64,000 nucleotides of DNA from Sphingobacterium humi (GCF_009768885.1 NZ_WSQA01000006.1:239671-303670), one strand, 5' to 3'; shown: positions 10,569 to 19,901, counted from the first letter of the stretch. Numbers and translations are program-made. The notes: generated by a model not told the origin, from the sequence alone.

Positions 10569-10576
10569 TATTTTTG
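10569..10576 (+). promoter_or_regulatory. -7 box immediately before the histidine kinase
   Basis: TATTTTTG, exact TAnnTTTG, ending 6 nt before the ATG at 10583, so transcription would begin at or near the start codon. Confidence 0.5.
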
Positions 10577-10582
10577 TAACAA

Positions 10583-12454
10583 ATGAAAAAAAGAAGTATT
10601 ACGTTAATTATTGGGTTGATGTCCATCGCGCTATTGGGGGTGATGGCCATGCAGTATTACTTCATCCAGGAATCCTTTAAGCAGAAATCGCAAATCTTTG
10701 ACGAGGCTGTTAAAGCTTCCTTGACGGCGGTGGCCACGAAAATAGAGCGCATAGAGATCTATGAATTCGCGCGGGAACAAGAACGGATCAACCAGGAAAA
10801 ATACCGCTTAAATCAGAAAAGACAGCAGCAAAAAGAATTGTTGCTGGCGCGGCAGGTGAACATACAGGAGGAAATTAAAAAACTACAGCAGGAAGCCTTC
10901 CTCTATCAGCAGGCCTTCAACCGCCTGGAGAAAAACTTGAATGAAACCTTCCCCAACGTGCCAATCGAGAACAGTTTCTTTGAAACCTATGTTCGGCGCA
11001 AGGAATACCGTCACCTCATCTCCATTACCAAGGAACAAGGGGTTACTCCCGACAACCGCTATCAGGAATTTGTAAACGTGGAAGCCACCAAGGAAATTCC
11101 GCCGGTGGCCCCGAAGGACGACAGCTCCAGATTTATCATCCCGGAGTTTGGTCCTTTCTTCAATACGGCAACCAGCTTCCGCTGGGTGACCTTACCACCG
11201 CGGGTAAACTATAAACTTGCCATCCGGATTGTGAATCTGGAGCAACAATTGGCCAAGCTGAACGAGCGAAAGCTCGATGGCGCCACCACCCTCTTTGATT
11301 CCATTGCGATGATGGGCGGCAAGCAAAGTGCCATTATTGAAGATGTAGCCATCGGGCGCGAACTATCAAAACGCCCCCTCGAGCAGCGTTTGAATAAGGA
11401 AAGAACGCTGGAATTACTGATCGAAGAACTCGACCAACGCGGCATCAGCTCCTCTTTTGTGATGCAGGTTCGCAATGCCAAGAACAGTCCTTTGGTGTTT
11501 CAGGGCATCTACCAATTGAACGACGAAGAAATTAAAGAAACAAAGAACCCAACCATCTATAAGGCTCGCCTATTTCAGGGGGACGAAGGTAAATCGCCGG
11601 GCGAACTGAGTGTTTACTTCCCCAACAAGGGTTCCATTATTGCCAACACCATGGGCTATTGGTTGTTCCCGATTATTGCCCTCTTAGCGCTATTGATCGG
11701 TTGTTTCGCCTATACCCTAAGCATTATCTTCCGACAGAAGAAGATATCGGAAATGAAAACCGACTTTATCAATAACATGACCCACGAGTTCAAGACGCCC
11801 GTGGCGACTATCATGATTGCCTCGGAATCTTTAAAAGATCCGGAGATATCGGCCGATGAGAAAAGAGTCAGCAAATTGGCGAATATTATTTATGATGAAA
11901 ACGTTCGGTTAGGTTCGCATATAGAACGGGTATTGAATATTGCACGTTTGGAAAAAGAAAACCTGAAGATTGAACGGGTGAATGTTCAAATCAACAGCCT
12001 GGCGAATGCCGTGCTGGAAAGCATGAAATTGCAGCTGGAGAAAGCCGAGGGCAGCCTGAACATCAGCTTGGATGCCAGCCAGGATCTGGTTATCGGCGAT
12101 GAGTTGCACCTGTCCAATGTGATGTACAACTTGGTGGATAATGCCATCAAATACAGCAAAGAAAAACCGGAAATTACCTTCAAAACCTTCAACCGTGGAA
12201 AAAATGTTGTAATTTCTGTATCCGATAAAGGAATCGGGATGACCAAGGATCAGCAAGAGAAGATATTCGACCAGTTTTACCGGATTCCAACGGGAAATAT
12301 CCATAACGTCAAAGGTTTCGGACTCGGCCTTAGCTATGTCAACGATATCATCAAGCGCCTCAATGGAAGGATCACCGTGAAAAGTGAGAAAGATAAAGGC
12401 ACACAATTTGAAGTAACATTACCATTAAAGCATGCCTCCCAAGAGGTAGCTTAA
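10583..12454 (+). CDS. Sensor histidine kinase (RprX-like)
   Basis: Membrane-bound sensor of a two-component system, 623 residues. It has an N-terminal membrane helix (about 6-28), a long periplasmic or extracytoplasmic region with a coiled-coil stretch rich in Gln, Glu, Arg and Lys (about 50-140), and a second membrane helix (about 357-380). The HisKA domain carries the phospho-acceptor H401 in MTHEFKTP. The ATPase domain has an N box (NLVDNAIKYS), a G1 box (DKGIGM) and a G2 box (GFGLGLSYV). It is followed 20 bp later by its response regulator. The overall layout resembles RprX of Bacteroides. The signal it senses cannot be told from sequence. Confidence 0.92.
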   Translation: MKKRSITLIIGLMSIALLGVMAMQYYFIQESFKQKSQIFDEAVKASLTAVATKIERIEIYEFAREQERINQEKYRLNQKRQQQKELLLARQVNIQEEIKKLQQEAFLYQQAFNRLEKNLNETFPNVPIENSFFETYVRRKEYRHLISITKEQGVTPDNRYQEFVNVEATKEIPPVAPKDDSSRFIIPEFGPFFNTATSFRWVTLPPRVNYKLAIRIVNLEQQLAKLNERKLDGATTLFDSIAMMGGKQSAIIEDVAIGRELSKRPLEQRLNKERTLELLIEELDQRGISSSFVMQVRNAKNSPLVFQGIYQLNDEEIKETKNPTIYKARLFQGDEGKSPGELSVYFPNKGSIIANTMGYWLFPIIALLALLIGCFAYTLSIIFRQKKISEMKTDFINNMTHEFKTPVATIMIASESLKDPEISADEKRVSKLANIIYDENVRLGSHIERVLNIARLEKENLKIERVNVQINSLANAVLESMKLQLEKAEGSLNISLDASQDLVIGDELHLSNVMYNLVDNAIKYSKEKPEITFKTFNRGKNVVISVSDKGIGMTKDQQEKIFDQFYRIPTGNIHNVKGFGLGLSYVNDIIKRLNGRITVKSEKDKGTQFEVTLPLKHASQEVA

Positions 12455-12474
12455 CATAAAGCGTAAAAGAATAT

Positions 12475-13164
12475 ATGAATCAAAAAATATTATTAGCAGA
12501 GGATGACCCTAATTTAGGGGATCTTTTGAAAGATTATCTGGAACTGAAGGGGAAGTTTGATGTGGTGCTCTGCAAAGACGGACAGGAAGCCTTGGATGCC
12601 TTCCGCAAAGATAATTTTGACTTGTGTATATTGGATGTGATGATGCCCAAAAAGGATGGCTTCTCCCTAGGAAAAGATATCCGAAAGATCAACCTGACCA
12701 TCCCGATTATCTATGCTACCGCCAAAGGAATGATGGAGGATAAAACCCAAGCCTTCGAGCTGGGGGGCGATGATTACATCACCAAACCCTTCCGCGTGGA
12801 AGAGCTCTTGCTGCGCATTAACGCCCTGCTGAAACGCGCCGCAAAAGACAAAGAAGAAGAGATTGCTGACAAGTTTGAAATCGGCGACTACTTCTTCGAC
12901 TACACCAGCCAGATCATCTCCTTCAAAGGCCAACAGCAAAAGCTGTCGACCAAAGAAGCCGAGCTCCTGCGCCTCTTATGCCTCAAGAAAAATGATGTCC
13001 TCACCCGCGAGGAAGCCCTCGTTAAAATATGGCACGACGATAATTACTTCACCGGACGCAGCATGGACGTATTCCTCAGCAAACTCCGCAAATACCTCAA
13101 AGAAGACCCGAACGTGGAAATCGTGAATGTGCATGGGAAGGGGTATAAGTTGTTGGTGAGTTGA
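12475..13164 (+). CDS. Response regulator, OmpR/PhoB family (RprY-like)
   Basis: Transcription factor paired with the upstream kinase, 229 residues. The receiver domain has the acidic pair E9/D10/D11, phospho-acceptor D54 in LDVMMPKKDG, T82 and K104 in YITKPF. The C-terminal winged helix (from about 130) reads LSTKEAELLRLLCLKKNDVLTREEAL and ends VHGKGYKLLVS. Its target genes are not evident. Repeat element B starts 9 bp past its stop, with no intervening terminator. Confidence 0.95.
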   Translation: MNQKILLAEDDPNLGDLLKDYLELKGKFDVVLCKDGQEALDAFRKDNFDLCILDVMMPKKDGFSLGKDIRKINLTIPIIYATAKGMMEDKTQAFELGGDDYITKPFRVEELLLRINALLKRAAKDKEEEIADKFEIGDYFFDYTSQIISFKGQQQKLSTKEAELLRLLCLKKNDVLTREEALVKIWHDDNYFTGRSMDVFLSKLRKYLKEDPNVEIVNVHGKGYKLLVS

Positions 13165-13173
13165 GTTTGAGAA

Positions 13174-13665
13174 AGTAGTTAGTATTGAGTATTTAGTAGT
13201 TAGACCTATGTCGTCAAACTGTCATCGTGAACTGTCATCGTGAACTGTCATCCTGAGCTGTCATCCTGAGCGAAGTCGAAGGACGAACGACTGGTACGTC
13301 AATGCAATCATCCATACTTAGCTAGCTTATTAAAAGGGTTTTACACAATCATATCATTGTTACCGAAGTTGAAGCACGAACGATTAGATCGCTAATACAA
13401 ACATCATAGCTTATCAACTACCCACACCTTATTTTAAACAGTTAATTATCACAACATAACACTTATTAATTGTACTGACGTACCAATCGTTCGTCCTTCA
13501 ACTTCGCTCAGGATGACAACTCAGGATGACAACTCAGGATGACAGCTCACGATGACAGCACTTCGCAAAACGATGACAGCACTTCGCAAAACGATGGCAG
13601 AGCAATGGAAAGCGCCCCAGAAAGTCTCCATAGGTCTAATTACTAACTACTCAATACTAAATACT
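13174..13665. repeat. Composite nested element B: family-2 palindrome inside family-1 palindrome
   Basis: The outer arms 13174-13210 and 13629-13665 are 37-bp inverted repeats of 7-bp units ending TAGACCTATG, with three mismatches. Inside are the family-2 cores 13284-13309 (identical to the left core of A) and 13469-13493 (diverged), flanked by 13-bp TGTCATCxTGAxC units and, on the right, a 21-bp unit (ACGATGACAGCACTTCGCAAA) duplicated. The 159-bp centre includes a decayed partial copy of the arm near 13361-13396 (CGAAGTTGAAGCACGAACGA). No coding sequence. Confidence 0.85.
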
Positions 13666-13710
13666 AGCAATAGATTTCTAAAAAAATTCTTTTTTTAGAA
13701 ATCTATTGCT
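13666..13710. terminator. Perfect 21-bp hairpin, probable bidirectional terminator
   Basis: Arms 13666-13686 and 13690-13710 are exact reverse complements with a TTC loop. The inner seven base pairs are A/T, so a T run occurs on either strand. It starts one base after element B and ends where the metE promoter begins. Confidence 0.7.
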
Positions 13711-13718
13711 TACCTTAG
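13711..13718 (+). promoter_or_regulatory. Probable -7 box for the metE transcript
   Basis: TACCTTAG, one mismatch to TAnnTTTG. It places the transcript start just before the first riboswitch stem at 13725, which supports the assignment. Confidence 0.45.
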
Positions 13719-13724
13719 CTTCCG

Positions 13725-13824
13725 CTTATAGAGAAAGGCAGAGGGAATAGACCCGATGAAGCCTTAGCAACCTGTCCCTTGACAAGGTGCTAAATTCTAC
13801 CTTCAGATTCTGAGGAAAGATAAG
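13725..13824 (+). ncRNA. SAM-I (S-box) riboswitch upstream of metE
   Basis: The sequence shows the S-box landmarks in order: P1 5' strand CTTAT, AGAGAAAGGCAGAGGGA, the core GACCCGATGAAGCC, TTAGCAACC, a P3 arm around GGTGCTAAATTCTACC, and the P1 3' strand ATAAG at 13820-13824. SAM-I aptamers bind S-adenosylmethionine and switch off methionine genes. The expression platform is a hairpin CACTAG-AC-CTAGTG near 13833-13846 within 72 nt of leader. No T run follows it, so control may be at translation or through an alternative fold rather than a classic terminator. Confidence 0.92.
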
Positions 13825-13896
13825 CCGAGATCACTAGACCTAGTGGCCTTCTCTTAGCAAAGTAATTTAGTGTAAAAAATTTTATTTCAATACTGT

Positions 13897-16206
13897 ATGT
13901 TATTAACGAACAACTTAGGTTACCCACGTGTGGGCGCTTTCCGCGAATTGAAAAAAGCTAATGAGGCTTACTGGGCAAAGAAAATCAGCGCGGAAGAATT
14001 ATTGCAAGCTGGACTGAAAATCCGTGAAGGCAACTGGAAGACACAAAAAGATGCGGGCATCGATTTAATCCCTTCCAACGATTTCTCTTTCTACGATCAA
14101 GTATTAGACTTATCCTTAACGGTAGGTGCAATCCCTGCGCGTTACAATTCCCTATTAGATAAAATTGACCGCCAGTATAACTTAGACTTATACTTCGCCA
14201 TGGCGCGTGGTTTCCAAGAAGGTGGCGTGGATGTAACAGCCATGGAAATGACGAAATGGTTCGATACAAACTACCACTACATCGTTCCTGAGTTTGTAAA
14301 AAATCAAGAATTTAAATTGACCTCTGAGAAATTCCTAAGCGAATACAACGAGGCTAAAGCATTTGGCATTGAAACCAAACCGGTAATCATTGGCCCAATC
14401 TCTTACTTATTATTAGGTAAAGAAAAAGAAGCTGGTTTCAACCGTATCGACTTAATCGATAACTTATTACCAGTTTACGAAGAAATTTTAGCGAAGTTGG
14501 CCGCAGCAGGTGCACAATATGTACAAATTGACGAGCCGTACTTAGCATTAGATATCGACGATGCTACACGTGCGTTATATGGCAAAGTATTCGAGAAATT
14601 AGCCGCAGCAGCACAACAAACTAAATTAGTTGTTGCTACTTATTTCGAAGCATTAGGCGATAACGAAGATACCGCTGTTAGCCTTCCGGTACATGCCCTT
14701 CACCTTGACCTTGTTCGTGGTGAAAACCAATTGGATAGCATCCTAGCGAAAGTTCCAGCTTCCCTAACCCTTTCTTTAGGTATTGTGGAAGGAAGAAACA
14801 TCTGGAAAAACGATTACGAAAACTCCTTAGTAAAAATCAAACAAGCCGTTGATGCTTTAGGAAAAGACCGCGTATGGATTGCGCCTTCTTCCTCCCTATT
14901 ACACGTGCCGTTCGATTTAGACAACGAAAATAACGAAGAGTCCCTACCTGCAGAAGTGAAAAACTGGTTGGCATTTGCTAAACAGAAACTTGCTGAGGTA
15001 AAAGACTTAGCCGTATTAGCAGAAGGTGAAGTAGACGCTACAACTGCTGAGCGCTATGAAGCCAATAAAGCTGCTGCAGAAAGCCGCCGCACATCGCCAT
15101 TGATTCACCGTCCGGAAGTGAAAGAACGCGTGAACAACATTACGGATGATGATGCGAAACGTACTTCCACATTCAACGACCGTAAAGCTGCGCAACAAGC
15201 GAAATTCAACTTGCCGGCCTTCGCCACAACTACAATCGGTTCCTTCCCACAAACAAAAGATGTGCGTAAATGGAGAGCTGACTTGAAAAAAGGCGCCATC
15301 AGCCAAGCGGAATACGATAAAGAAATTGCAGAAGAAACAGAAAGAACAATCCGTTTACAAGAGCAATTGGATATCGATGTATTAGTACACGGTGAATTCG
15401 AACGTAACGACATGGTGGAATACTTCGGTGAGCAATTGGCAGGATACGCATTCACACAAAACGGATGGGTACAATCTTACGGTTCTCGTTGTGTAAAACC
15501 TCCGGTTATTTATGGTGATGTGTACCGTCCAGAAGATATGACTGTACGTTGGTCTTCTTACGCACAATCCTTAACCAACCGTCCGGTAAAAGGGATGTTA
15601 ACAGGTCCTGTTACCATCTTACAATGGTCTTTCGTACGTAACGACCAGCCTCGTTCTACCACGACTTACCAAATTGCATTAGCGATTTTAGATGAGGTTC
15701 AAGCCTTAGAAAAAGCGGGTATTAAAATTATCCAGATCGATGAGCCTGCAATCCGTGAGGGTCTTCCATTGCGTAAAGCAGATCAACAAAACTACTTGGA
15801 TTGGGCGGTACGTTCATTCCGTGTATCTTCTTCAAACGTAGATGATGATACGCAGATCCACACGCACATGTGTTACTCGGAGTTCAATGATATTATCCAA
15901 GATATCGCAGCGATGGATGCTGACGTAATTACCATCGAGACTTCACGTTCTCAAATGGAATTATTAGATGCATTTGCTGACTTTAAATATCCAAACGATA
16001 TTGGTCCTGGTGTTTATGACATCCACTCGCCACGTGTGCCTAGCACCGAAGAGATGGTTCACTTATTGCGTAAAGCAAAAGCTGTAGTGCCTTCTGAGCA
16101 ACTGTGGGTAAACCCTGACTGTGGTTTGAAAACTCGTGCTTGGCCAGAAACCAAAGCGGCCTTAGAATCGATGGTGGAAGCCGCGAAGATTTTAAGAGCT
16201 GAGTAA
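13897..16206 (+). CDS. metE: Cobalamin-independent methionine synthase
   Basis: Transfers a methyl group from methyl-tetrahydrofolate (polyglutamate) to homocysteine to make methionine. 769 residues, the normal length, with the N-terminal folate-binding half (starting NLGYPRVGAFRELKKANEAYW) and the C-terminal catalytic half. Zinc ligands are visible: H657 and C659 in IHTHMCYSEF, and the later Cys in NPDCGLKTR. Controlled by the SAM-I riboswitch just upstream. Works with AhcY (24217-25533) in the methyl cycle. Followed by a shared terminator with the convergent permease. Confidence 0.97.
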   Translation: MLLTNNLGYPRVGAFRELKKANEAYWAKKISAEELLQAGLKIREGNWKTQKDAGIDLIPSNDFSFYDQVLDLSLTVGAIPARYNSLLDKIDRQYNLDLYFAMARGFQEGGVDVTAMEMTKWFDTNYHYIVPEFVKNQEFKLTSEKFLSEYNEAKAFGIETKPVIIGPISYLLLGKEKEAGFNRIDLIDNLLPVYEEILAKLAAAGAQYVQIDEPYLALDIDDATRALYGKVFEKLAAAAQQTKLVVATYFEALGDNEDTAVSLPVHALHLDLVRGENQLDSILAKVPASLTLSLGIVEGRNIWKNDYENSLVKIKQAVDALGKDRVWIAPSSSLLHVPFDLDNENNEESLPAEVKNWLAFAKQKLAEVKDLAVLAEGEVDATTAERYEANKAAAESRRTSPLIHRPEVKERVNNITDDDAKRTSTFNDRKAAQQAKFNLPAFATTTIGSFPQTKDVRKWRADLKKGAISQAEYDKEIAEETERTIRLQEQLDIDVLVHGEFERNDMVEYFGEQLAGYAFTQNGWVQSYGSRCVKPPVIYGDVYRPEDMTVRWSSYAQSLTNRPVKGMLTGPVTILQWSFVRNDQPRSTTTYQIALAILDEVQALEKAGIKIIQIDEPAIREGLPLRKADQQNYLDWAVRSFRVSSSNVDDDTQIHTHMCYSEFNDIIQDIAAMDADVITIETSRSQMELLDAFADFKYPNDIGPGVYDIHSPRVPSTEEMVHLLRKAKAVVPSEQLWVNPDCGLKTRAWPETKAALESMVEAAKILRAE

Positions 16207-16237
16207 GCTTGCTGTAGTATTATAAAAATTTCGTATA

Positions 16238-16271
16238 AAAGGCCTGTGCAGATGCACAGGCCTTTGTTTTT
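16238..16271 (+). terminator. metE terminator
   Basis: 12-bp stem (16238-16249 with 16254-16265), AGAT loop and TTTGTTTTT. It lies between metE and the convergent permease gene and may serve both, although the minus-strand T run is short. Confidence 0.9.
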
Positions 16272-17649
16272 AGCTTCTTTTCCGACCCAGGTAATAAATG
16301 GGGATGCCGGCCAGGATCAGGATAAATCCGGGCCAAGTATATTGGGGTTTAAACAAGATCAGCAGCACACAGAATACCGTGCCAATAAGGAGGTAAAGCA
16401 GGGGCGTTAGCGGGTATAAAAAGGTTTTGTAAGGCCTTTCTAAATCGGGCTTCTTCCAGCGCAGCACCATAACGCCTAATACGGTAATCATGTAAAAGAT
16501 AACGATGACGAAGGAAACCATGTCTAAGAGGTTGCCATACTGCCCGCTTAAACACAAAAGGGAAGCCCAAATGCCCTGCATCCACAGTGATTTTTCAGGT
16601 ACATCATGCTTGTTATTGGGAATGGCTTGCTTCAAAAACAGCCCATCTTTGGCCATGGTTTGAAACACGCGTGCCCCGGACAATACGATGCCATTGACGC
16701 AGCCGAAGGTAGAGATCATGACCAGCACAGCCATGGCAATAGTTCCGGCATGGCCCAGCAACTTCTCTGCGGCGGCAACGGCTACCCGATCGTTACTGGC
16801 AAAGGCAATTTCCTCGCGACTTAAAGCCGAGAGGTACACAAAGTTGCAGAGCAGGTATAATCCCATCACCAAGCTTGTCCCAATCACCATGGAGCGCACA
16901 ATATTACGCTGCGGATTCTTCACCTCACCGGCAATAAAGGTGACATTCTCCCAAGCGACACTGCTAAAAATAGACCCTACCATGGCCGCAGCTATGCCGC
17001 CCAATAAGGCCGTTCCGGAAATGGAGGTCCAGCCCTCTCCTTTCAGGTTTTGAAAAGCGGCCCATCCGTAGGCTAAGTTCTCCTGGAAATAATCTTGTTT
17101 GATGAGGTAAATGCCCCCGACTGCCAACAAAAACAAGGCGATGATCTTGGAGGAGGTAAACACAAATTGCACAACCTTCCCATGTTGGATGCCTTTGGTA
17201 TTGATGTAGGTCAGGATCAGGATAACCGCTATGGCGAGAACCTGCATCCAGGTAATCATAAAGCTTCCATTCTGATACAGCGCCTCCGCATTGTTGAGCT
17301 CCGGAAAGAGATAGCCCGTAAACTTGCCGAAGGCCACCGCAACAGCAGCGATCGTGCCGGTCTGGATGACGGCAAAGAGGCTCCAGCCATACAGAAAGCC
17401 GGTCATCTTCCCGAAGACTTCCGTTAAATAGGTATACTGCCCGCCGGCTTTTGGAAATAAGGAGGATAATTCGCCATAGCAGATGGCGGCGGCTACGGTG
17501 GCCAAGGTGGTAATCAGCCATACCGCCAACACCCAATAACCTGATCCTAATTGCCGCATCATATCGGAGGAAACGATAAAGATCCCGCTACCAATCATAG
17601 AACCCATGACGATCATCGTAGCGTCCCATAGGCTGAGTTGTTTTTTCAT
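16270..17649 (-). CDS. Amino acid permease, APC superfamily
   Basis: Cytoplasmic-membrane amino acid transporter of 459 residues with about 12 hydrophobic segments. The first helix carries the APC signature MIVMGSMIGSGIFIV, whose unwound GSGIF segment binds substrate. Also typical are ELSSLFPKAGGQYTYL in TM2-TM3 and the SVAWENVTFIAGEVKNPQRNI loop, resembling the LAT/SteT branch (serine/threonine or large neutral amino acid exchangers). Specificity cannot be fixed from sequence. It stands alone, convergent with metE. Confidence 0.9.
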   Translation of the reverse strand: MKKQLSLWDATMIVMGSMIGSGIFIVSSDMMRQLGSGYWVLAVWLITTLATVAAAICYGELSSLFPKAGGQYTYLTEVFGKMTGFLYGWSLFAVIQTGTIAAVAVAFGKFTGYLFPELNNAEALYQNGSFMITWMQVLAIAVILILTYINTKGIQHGKVVQFVFTSSKIIALFLLAVGGIYLIKQDYFQENLAYGWAAFQNLKGEGWTSISGTALLGGIAAAMVGSIFSSVAWENVTFIAGEVKNPQRNIVRSMVIGTSLVMGLYLLCNFVYLSALSREEIAFASNDRVAVAAAEKLLGHAGTIAMAVLVMISTFGCVNGIVLSGARVFQTMAKDGLFLKQAIPNNKHDVPEKSLWMQGIWASLLCLSGQYGNLLDMVSFVIVIFYMITVLGVMVLRWKKPDLERPYKTFLYPLTPLLYLLIGTVFCVLLILFKPQYTWPGFILILAGIPIYYLGRKRS

Positions 17650-17828
17650 AATTTAGGAATTGATGGTTAAACGTACGAATAAATTAGTATTCATAATTAA
17701 CTATCCTAAAAAAATAACCCACTCACTGCCTATCACTTAGCAGCTGGCTTAGGTAAAAAGGGCTTCACTGTATATTTCCGCCACAAACTATTTGGCAATT
17801 GCATTGTTTAGAAAAGAAAGATCAGACT

Positions 17829-18008
17829 ATGAATAGAATCGCACTCGGATTAATGGTAGTTTTAGGGGCATCCTTGTTAGGAAGTTGCTCTGTTATCGAA
17901 GGAATTTTTAAAGCTGGCGTATGGTCAGGAATCATCATGGTGGTATTAGTCGTGGTACTCATCATCTGGTTGATTGCTAAATTTGCCGGCCGCGGAGGTC
18001 GTGATTAA
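17829..18008 (+). CDS. Small lipoprotein with one membrane helix
   Basis: 59-residue protein. The signal peptide ends in a lipobox LLGSC, followed by SVIEGIFKAGVWSGI, a strongly hydrophobic helix (VVLVVVLIIWLIAKF) and a short charged tail GRGGRD. The frame is open about 10 codons further upstream, but the ATG at 17829 gives a proper signal peptide. Small proteins of this kind are common in Sphingobacteriaceae; function unknown. Glycine and isoleucine richness makes database labels for such proteins unreliable. Confidence 0.7.
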   Translation: MNRIALGLMVVLGASLLGSCSVIEGIFKAGVWSGIIMVVLVVVLIIWLIAKFAGRGGRD

Positions 18009-18074
18009 GATTTTAACATAATTTTACTTTGGCTTAATAATATTAGCTGTAATTTAACAGCAAATTATTATCGA

Positions 18075-18599
18075 ATGAGAGTTGTTGTAATGCTGTGTTG
18101 CCTGCTTGGCAGCATCCTTCCGGCTTTAGGACAGTCGGGCTATCCGAAACCTACGCAAATGAAGAATGTGCTCTTTTACATTCAGCACAACCGCAATACA
18201 AACACCTATATTTACGAGCTTCGCAAAACCATGCTAGGCGATGTAGATGCCGAAAATCCCATTAAAGTATACCGGCAGATGTTTGAAGAGAACGCAGAAA
18301 TTAAAGCCTTATCTGTCGTTCAACGGAACTTTGCCTACGGTATCTCCAGTACCCCTCTGGATAAGAACACCTACGAAGCGACCATCGTATCCCTACCTTC
18401 CCAGAAGTTTTACCTCCGCGTCAAATCGAAGACTAATTTCTATGTAGAGACCACCGTAAATGGCAATACATTCAAGCTTGACCGCATCTTCTTGCACCTC
18501 AAAGAGGGAACATCCGGCCTAAGCACTAAAACCGACTACATTATTTTCTACGGCAGAAAAGACAATAAGCCCGTTGCAGAAAGAATGGAGATAGAATAA
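18075..18599 (+). CDS. Exported DUF4833-type protein
   Basis: 174-residue secreted or periplasmic protein with a signal peptide (VVVMLCCLLGSILPALGQ). The remainder, with KNVLFYIQHNRNTNTYIYEL near 35-54, CGI-less beta-rich segments, NPIKVYRQMFEENAEI and the closing YIIFYGRKDNKPVAERMEI, resembles DUF4833 proteins found in Bacteroidota. The family has no known function. It starts 66 bp after the small lipoprotein and could share its transcript; TTACTTTG, one base off the -7 consensus, also lies about 45 bp upstream. Confidence 0.7.
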   Translation: MRVVVMLCCLLGSILPALGQSGYPKPTQMKNVLFYIQHNRNTNTYIYELRKTMLGDVDAENPIKVYRQMFEENAEIKALSVVQRNFAYGISSTPLDKNTYEATIVSLPSQKFYLRVKSKTNFYVETTVNGNTFKLDRIFLHLKEGTSGLSTKTDYIIFYGRKDNKPVAERMEIE

Positions 18600-18705
18600 G
18601 TGCAGGAAACTCTTCTTGCGCTACAGCCATCAAAGTACAGGATGGTAAAATCTTATTTTTACCCTAACTTAGGCTGTGGAAACTAAACCTCCTATTATAT
18701 CATCC

Positions 18706-19872
18706 ATGAGCAAGAAAATAGTATTTAAATACAATCCTCAATATCCCTCTGTAGTCGATTTAAAGCGAAAAGCTAAATCGCGCATTCCGAAGTTTGCCTT
18801 CGATTACCTCGAAGGAGGCTGCAACGAAGAGTTGAACCTCGCCCGCAATGAAAACGACTTCGATGATATCCTCCTGAAACCGCAGTACATGCACGTGGGT
18901 GGAGATATCGATATGTCGGTAGAATTATTCGGCCGTCGTTACTCGGCGCCATTCGGAGTGTCGCCAATCGGCTTGCAGGGTCTGATGTGGCCCAATGCGC
19001 CGGAGATTCTCGCGAAAGCCGCCGCCAAACACGATATCCCTTATACGCTGAGTACCGTATCGACCAGTTCCATCGAACGCATTGCGGAAGTCTCCGATGG
19101 GAAAGCCTGGTTTCAGCTGTATCACCCGACGGAAGATCGCCTTCGCGATGATATCCTACGTCGCTTACAAGCCGTGGAATGCCCGGTGCTAGTCGTATTG
19201 GTGGATGTACCTTCCTTCGGTCTCCGTTACAGAGAGATTAAAAGCGGCCTTTCGATGCCGCCAAAAATGAATATACAGAATATCTTACAGGCGATGGTTT
19301 GCCCAACATGGGGAATTAAGACCCTACAGCATGGCATCCCTTCTTTTGCTACCCTGAAGCCCTACATGGAAAAAGGACTCGACCTGGCGCAGCTAGGACA
19401 GTTTATGAACCGTACCTTCACCGGGAAGGTCAATGTTGAAAAGGTGAAAGCCATCCGTGATATCTGGAAGGGTCCTTTGGTGTTAAAAGGCATTACCACC
19501 GATGAAGATATGGAAGCGGCTATCCAAGTGGGTGCCGATGGCGTTATTGTTTCTAATCACGGGGGAAGACAAATCGACGCTGGGGAATCTTCTATCCACT
19601 CCCTAATGCGACTTGCTTCCAACCCGAGCTATAAGAGTAAATTAAAAATCATGTTGGATGGTGGGATACGTTCTGGCGTAGATCTTGGCCGCGCACATGC
19701 CGTGGGTTCTGATTTCAACTTTATGGGAAGACCCTTTATGTATGGCGTCGGTGCCCTTGGCGATGAAGGTGGCGACCATACCATTACGATGTTTAAAGCC
19801 CAGCTATACCAAGTGATGCAGCAATTGACTTTGGATAATATATCGCAATTCCCTGGACGCTTATTACGCTAA
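18706..19872 (+). CDS. FMN-dependent alpha-hydroxy-acid oxidase/dehydrogenase (LldD-like)
   Basis: FMN enzyme oxidising L-2-hydroxy acids such as L-lactate to keto acids. 388 residues from the ATG at 18706; an in-frame GTG at 18676 gives a 10-residue extension that is less likely. Family features: FAFDYLEGGCNEELNLARNENDFDD near the start, the FMN-binding region, the catalytic histidine H285 in SNHGGRQID, and LDGGIRSGVDLGRAHAVGSDFNFMGRPFMYG. Likely L-lactate dehydrogenase, but glycolate or mandelate specificity cannot be excluded. Stand-alone gene. Confidence 0.88.
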   Translation: MSKKIVFKYNPQYPSVVDLKRKAKSRIPKFAFDYLEGGCNEELNLARNENDFDDILLKPQYMHVGGDIDMSVELFGRRYSAPFGVSPIGLQGLMWPNAPEILAKAAAKHDIPYTLSTVSTSSIERIAEVSDGKAWFQLYHPTEDRLRDDILRRLQAVECPVLVVLVDVPSFGLRYREIKSGLSMPPKMNIQNILQAMVCPTWGIKTLQHGIPSFATLKPYMEKGLDLAQLGQFMNRTFTGKVNVEKVKAIRDIWKGPLVLKGITTDEDMEAAIQVGADGVIVSNHGGRQIDAGESSIHSLMRLASNPSYKSKLKIMLDGGIRSGVDLGRAHAVGSDFNFMGRPFMYGVGALGDEGGDHTITMFKAQLYQVMQQLTLDNISQFPGRLLR

Positions 19873-19901
19873 GCGTATAGGTTTATCCAGTCTTATCTAA
19901 A

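Noticed and set aside
16270..17649. Nested frames within the permease, S41, S9 and RND genes on the opposite strand
   Set aside because: They are shadows of strong coding genes with better family matches, and none has its own promoter or family similarity.
18676..18705. GTG start for the hydroxy-acid oxidase
   Set aside because: The extra 10 residues are not family-like, and the ATG at 18706 begins the conserved N-terminus; the start at 18706 is preferred.
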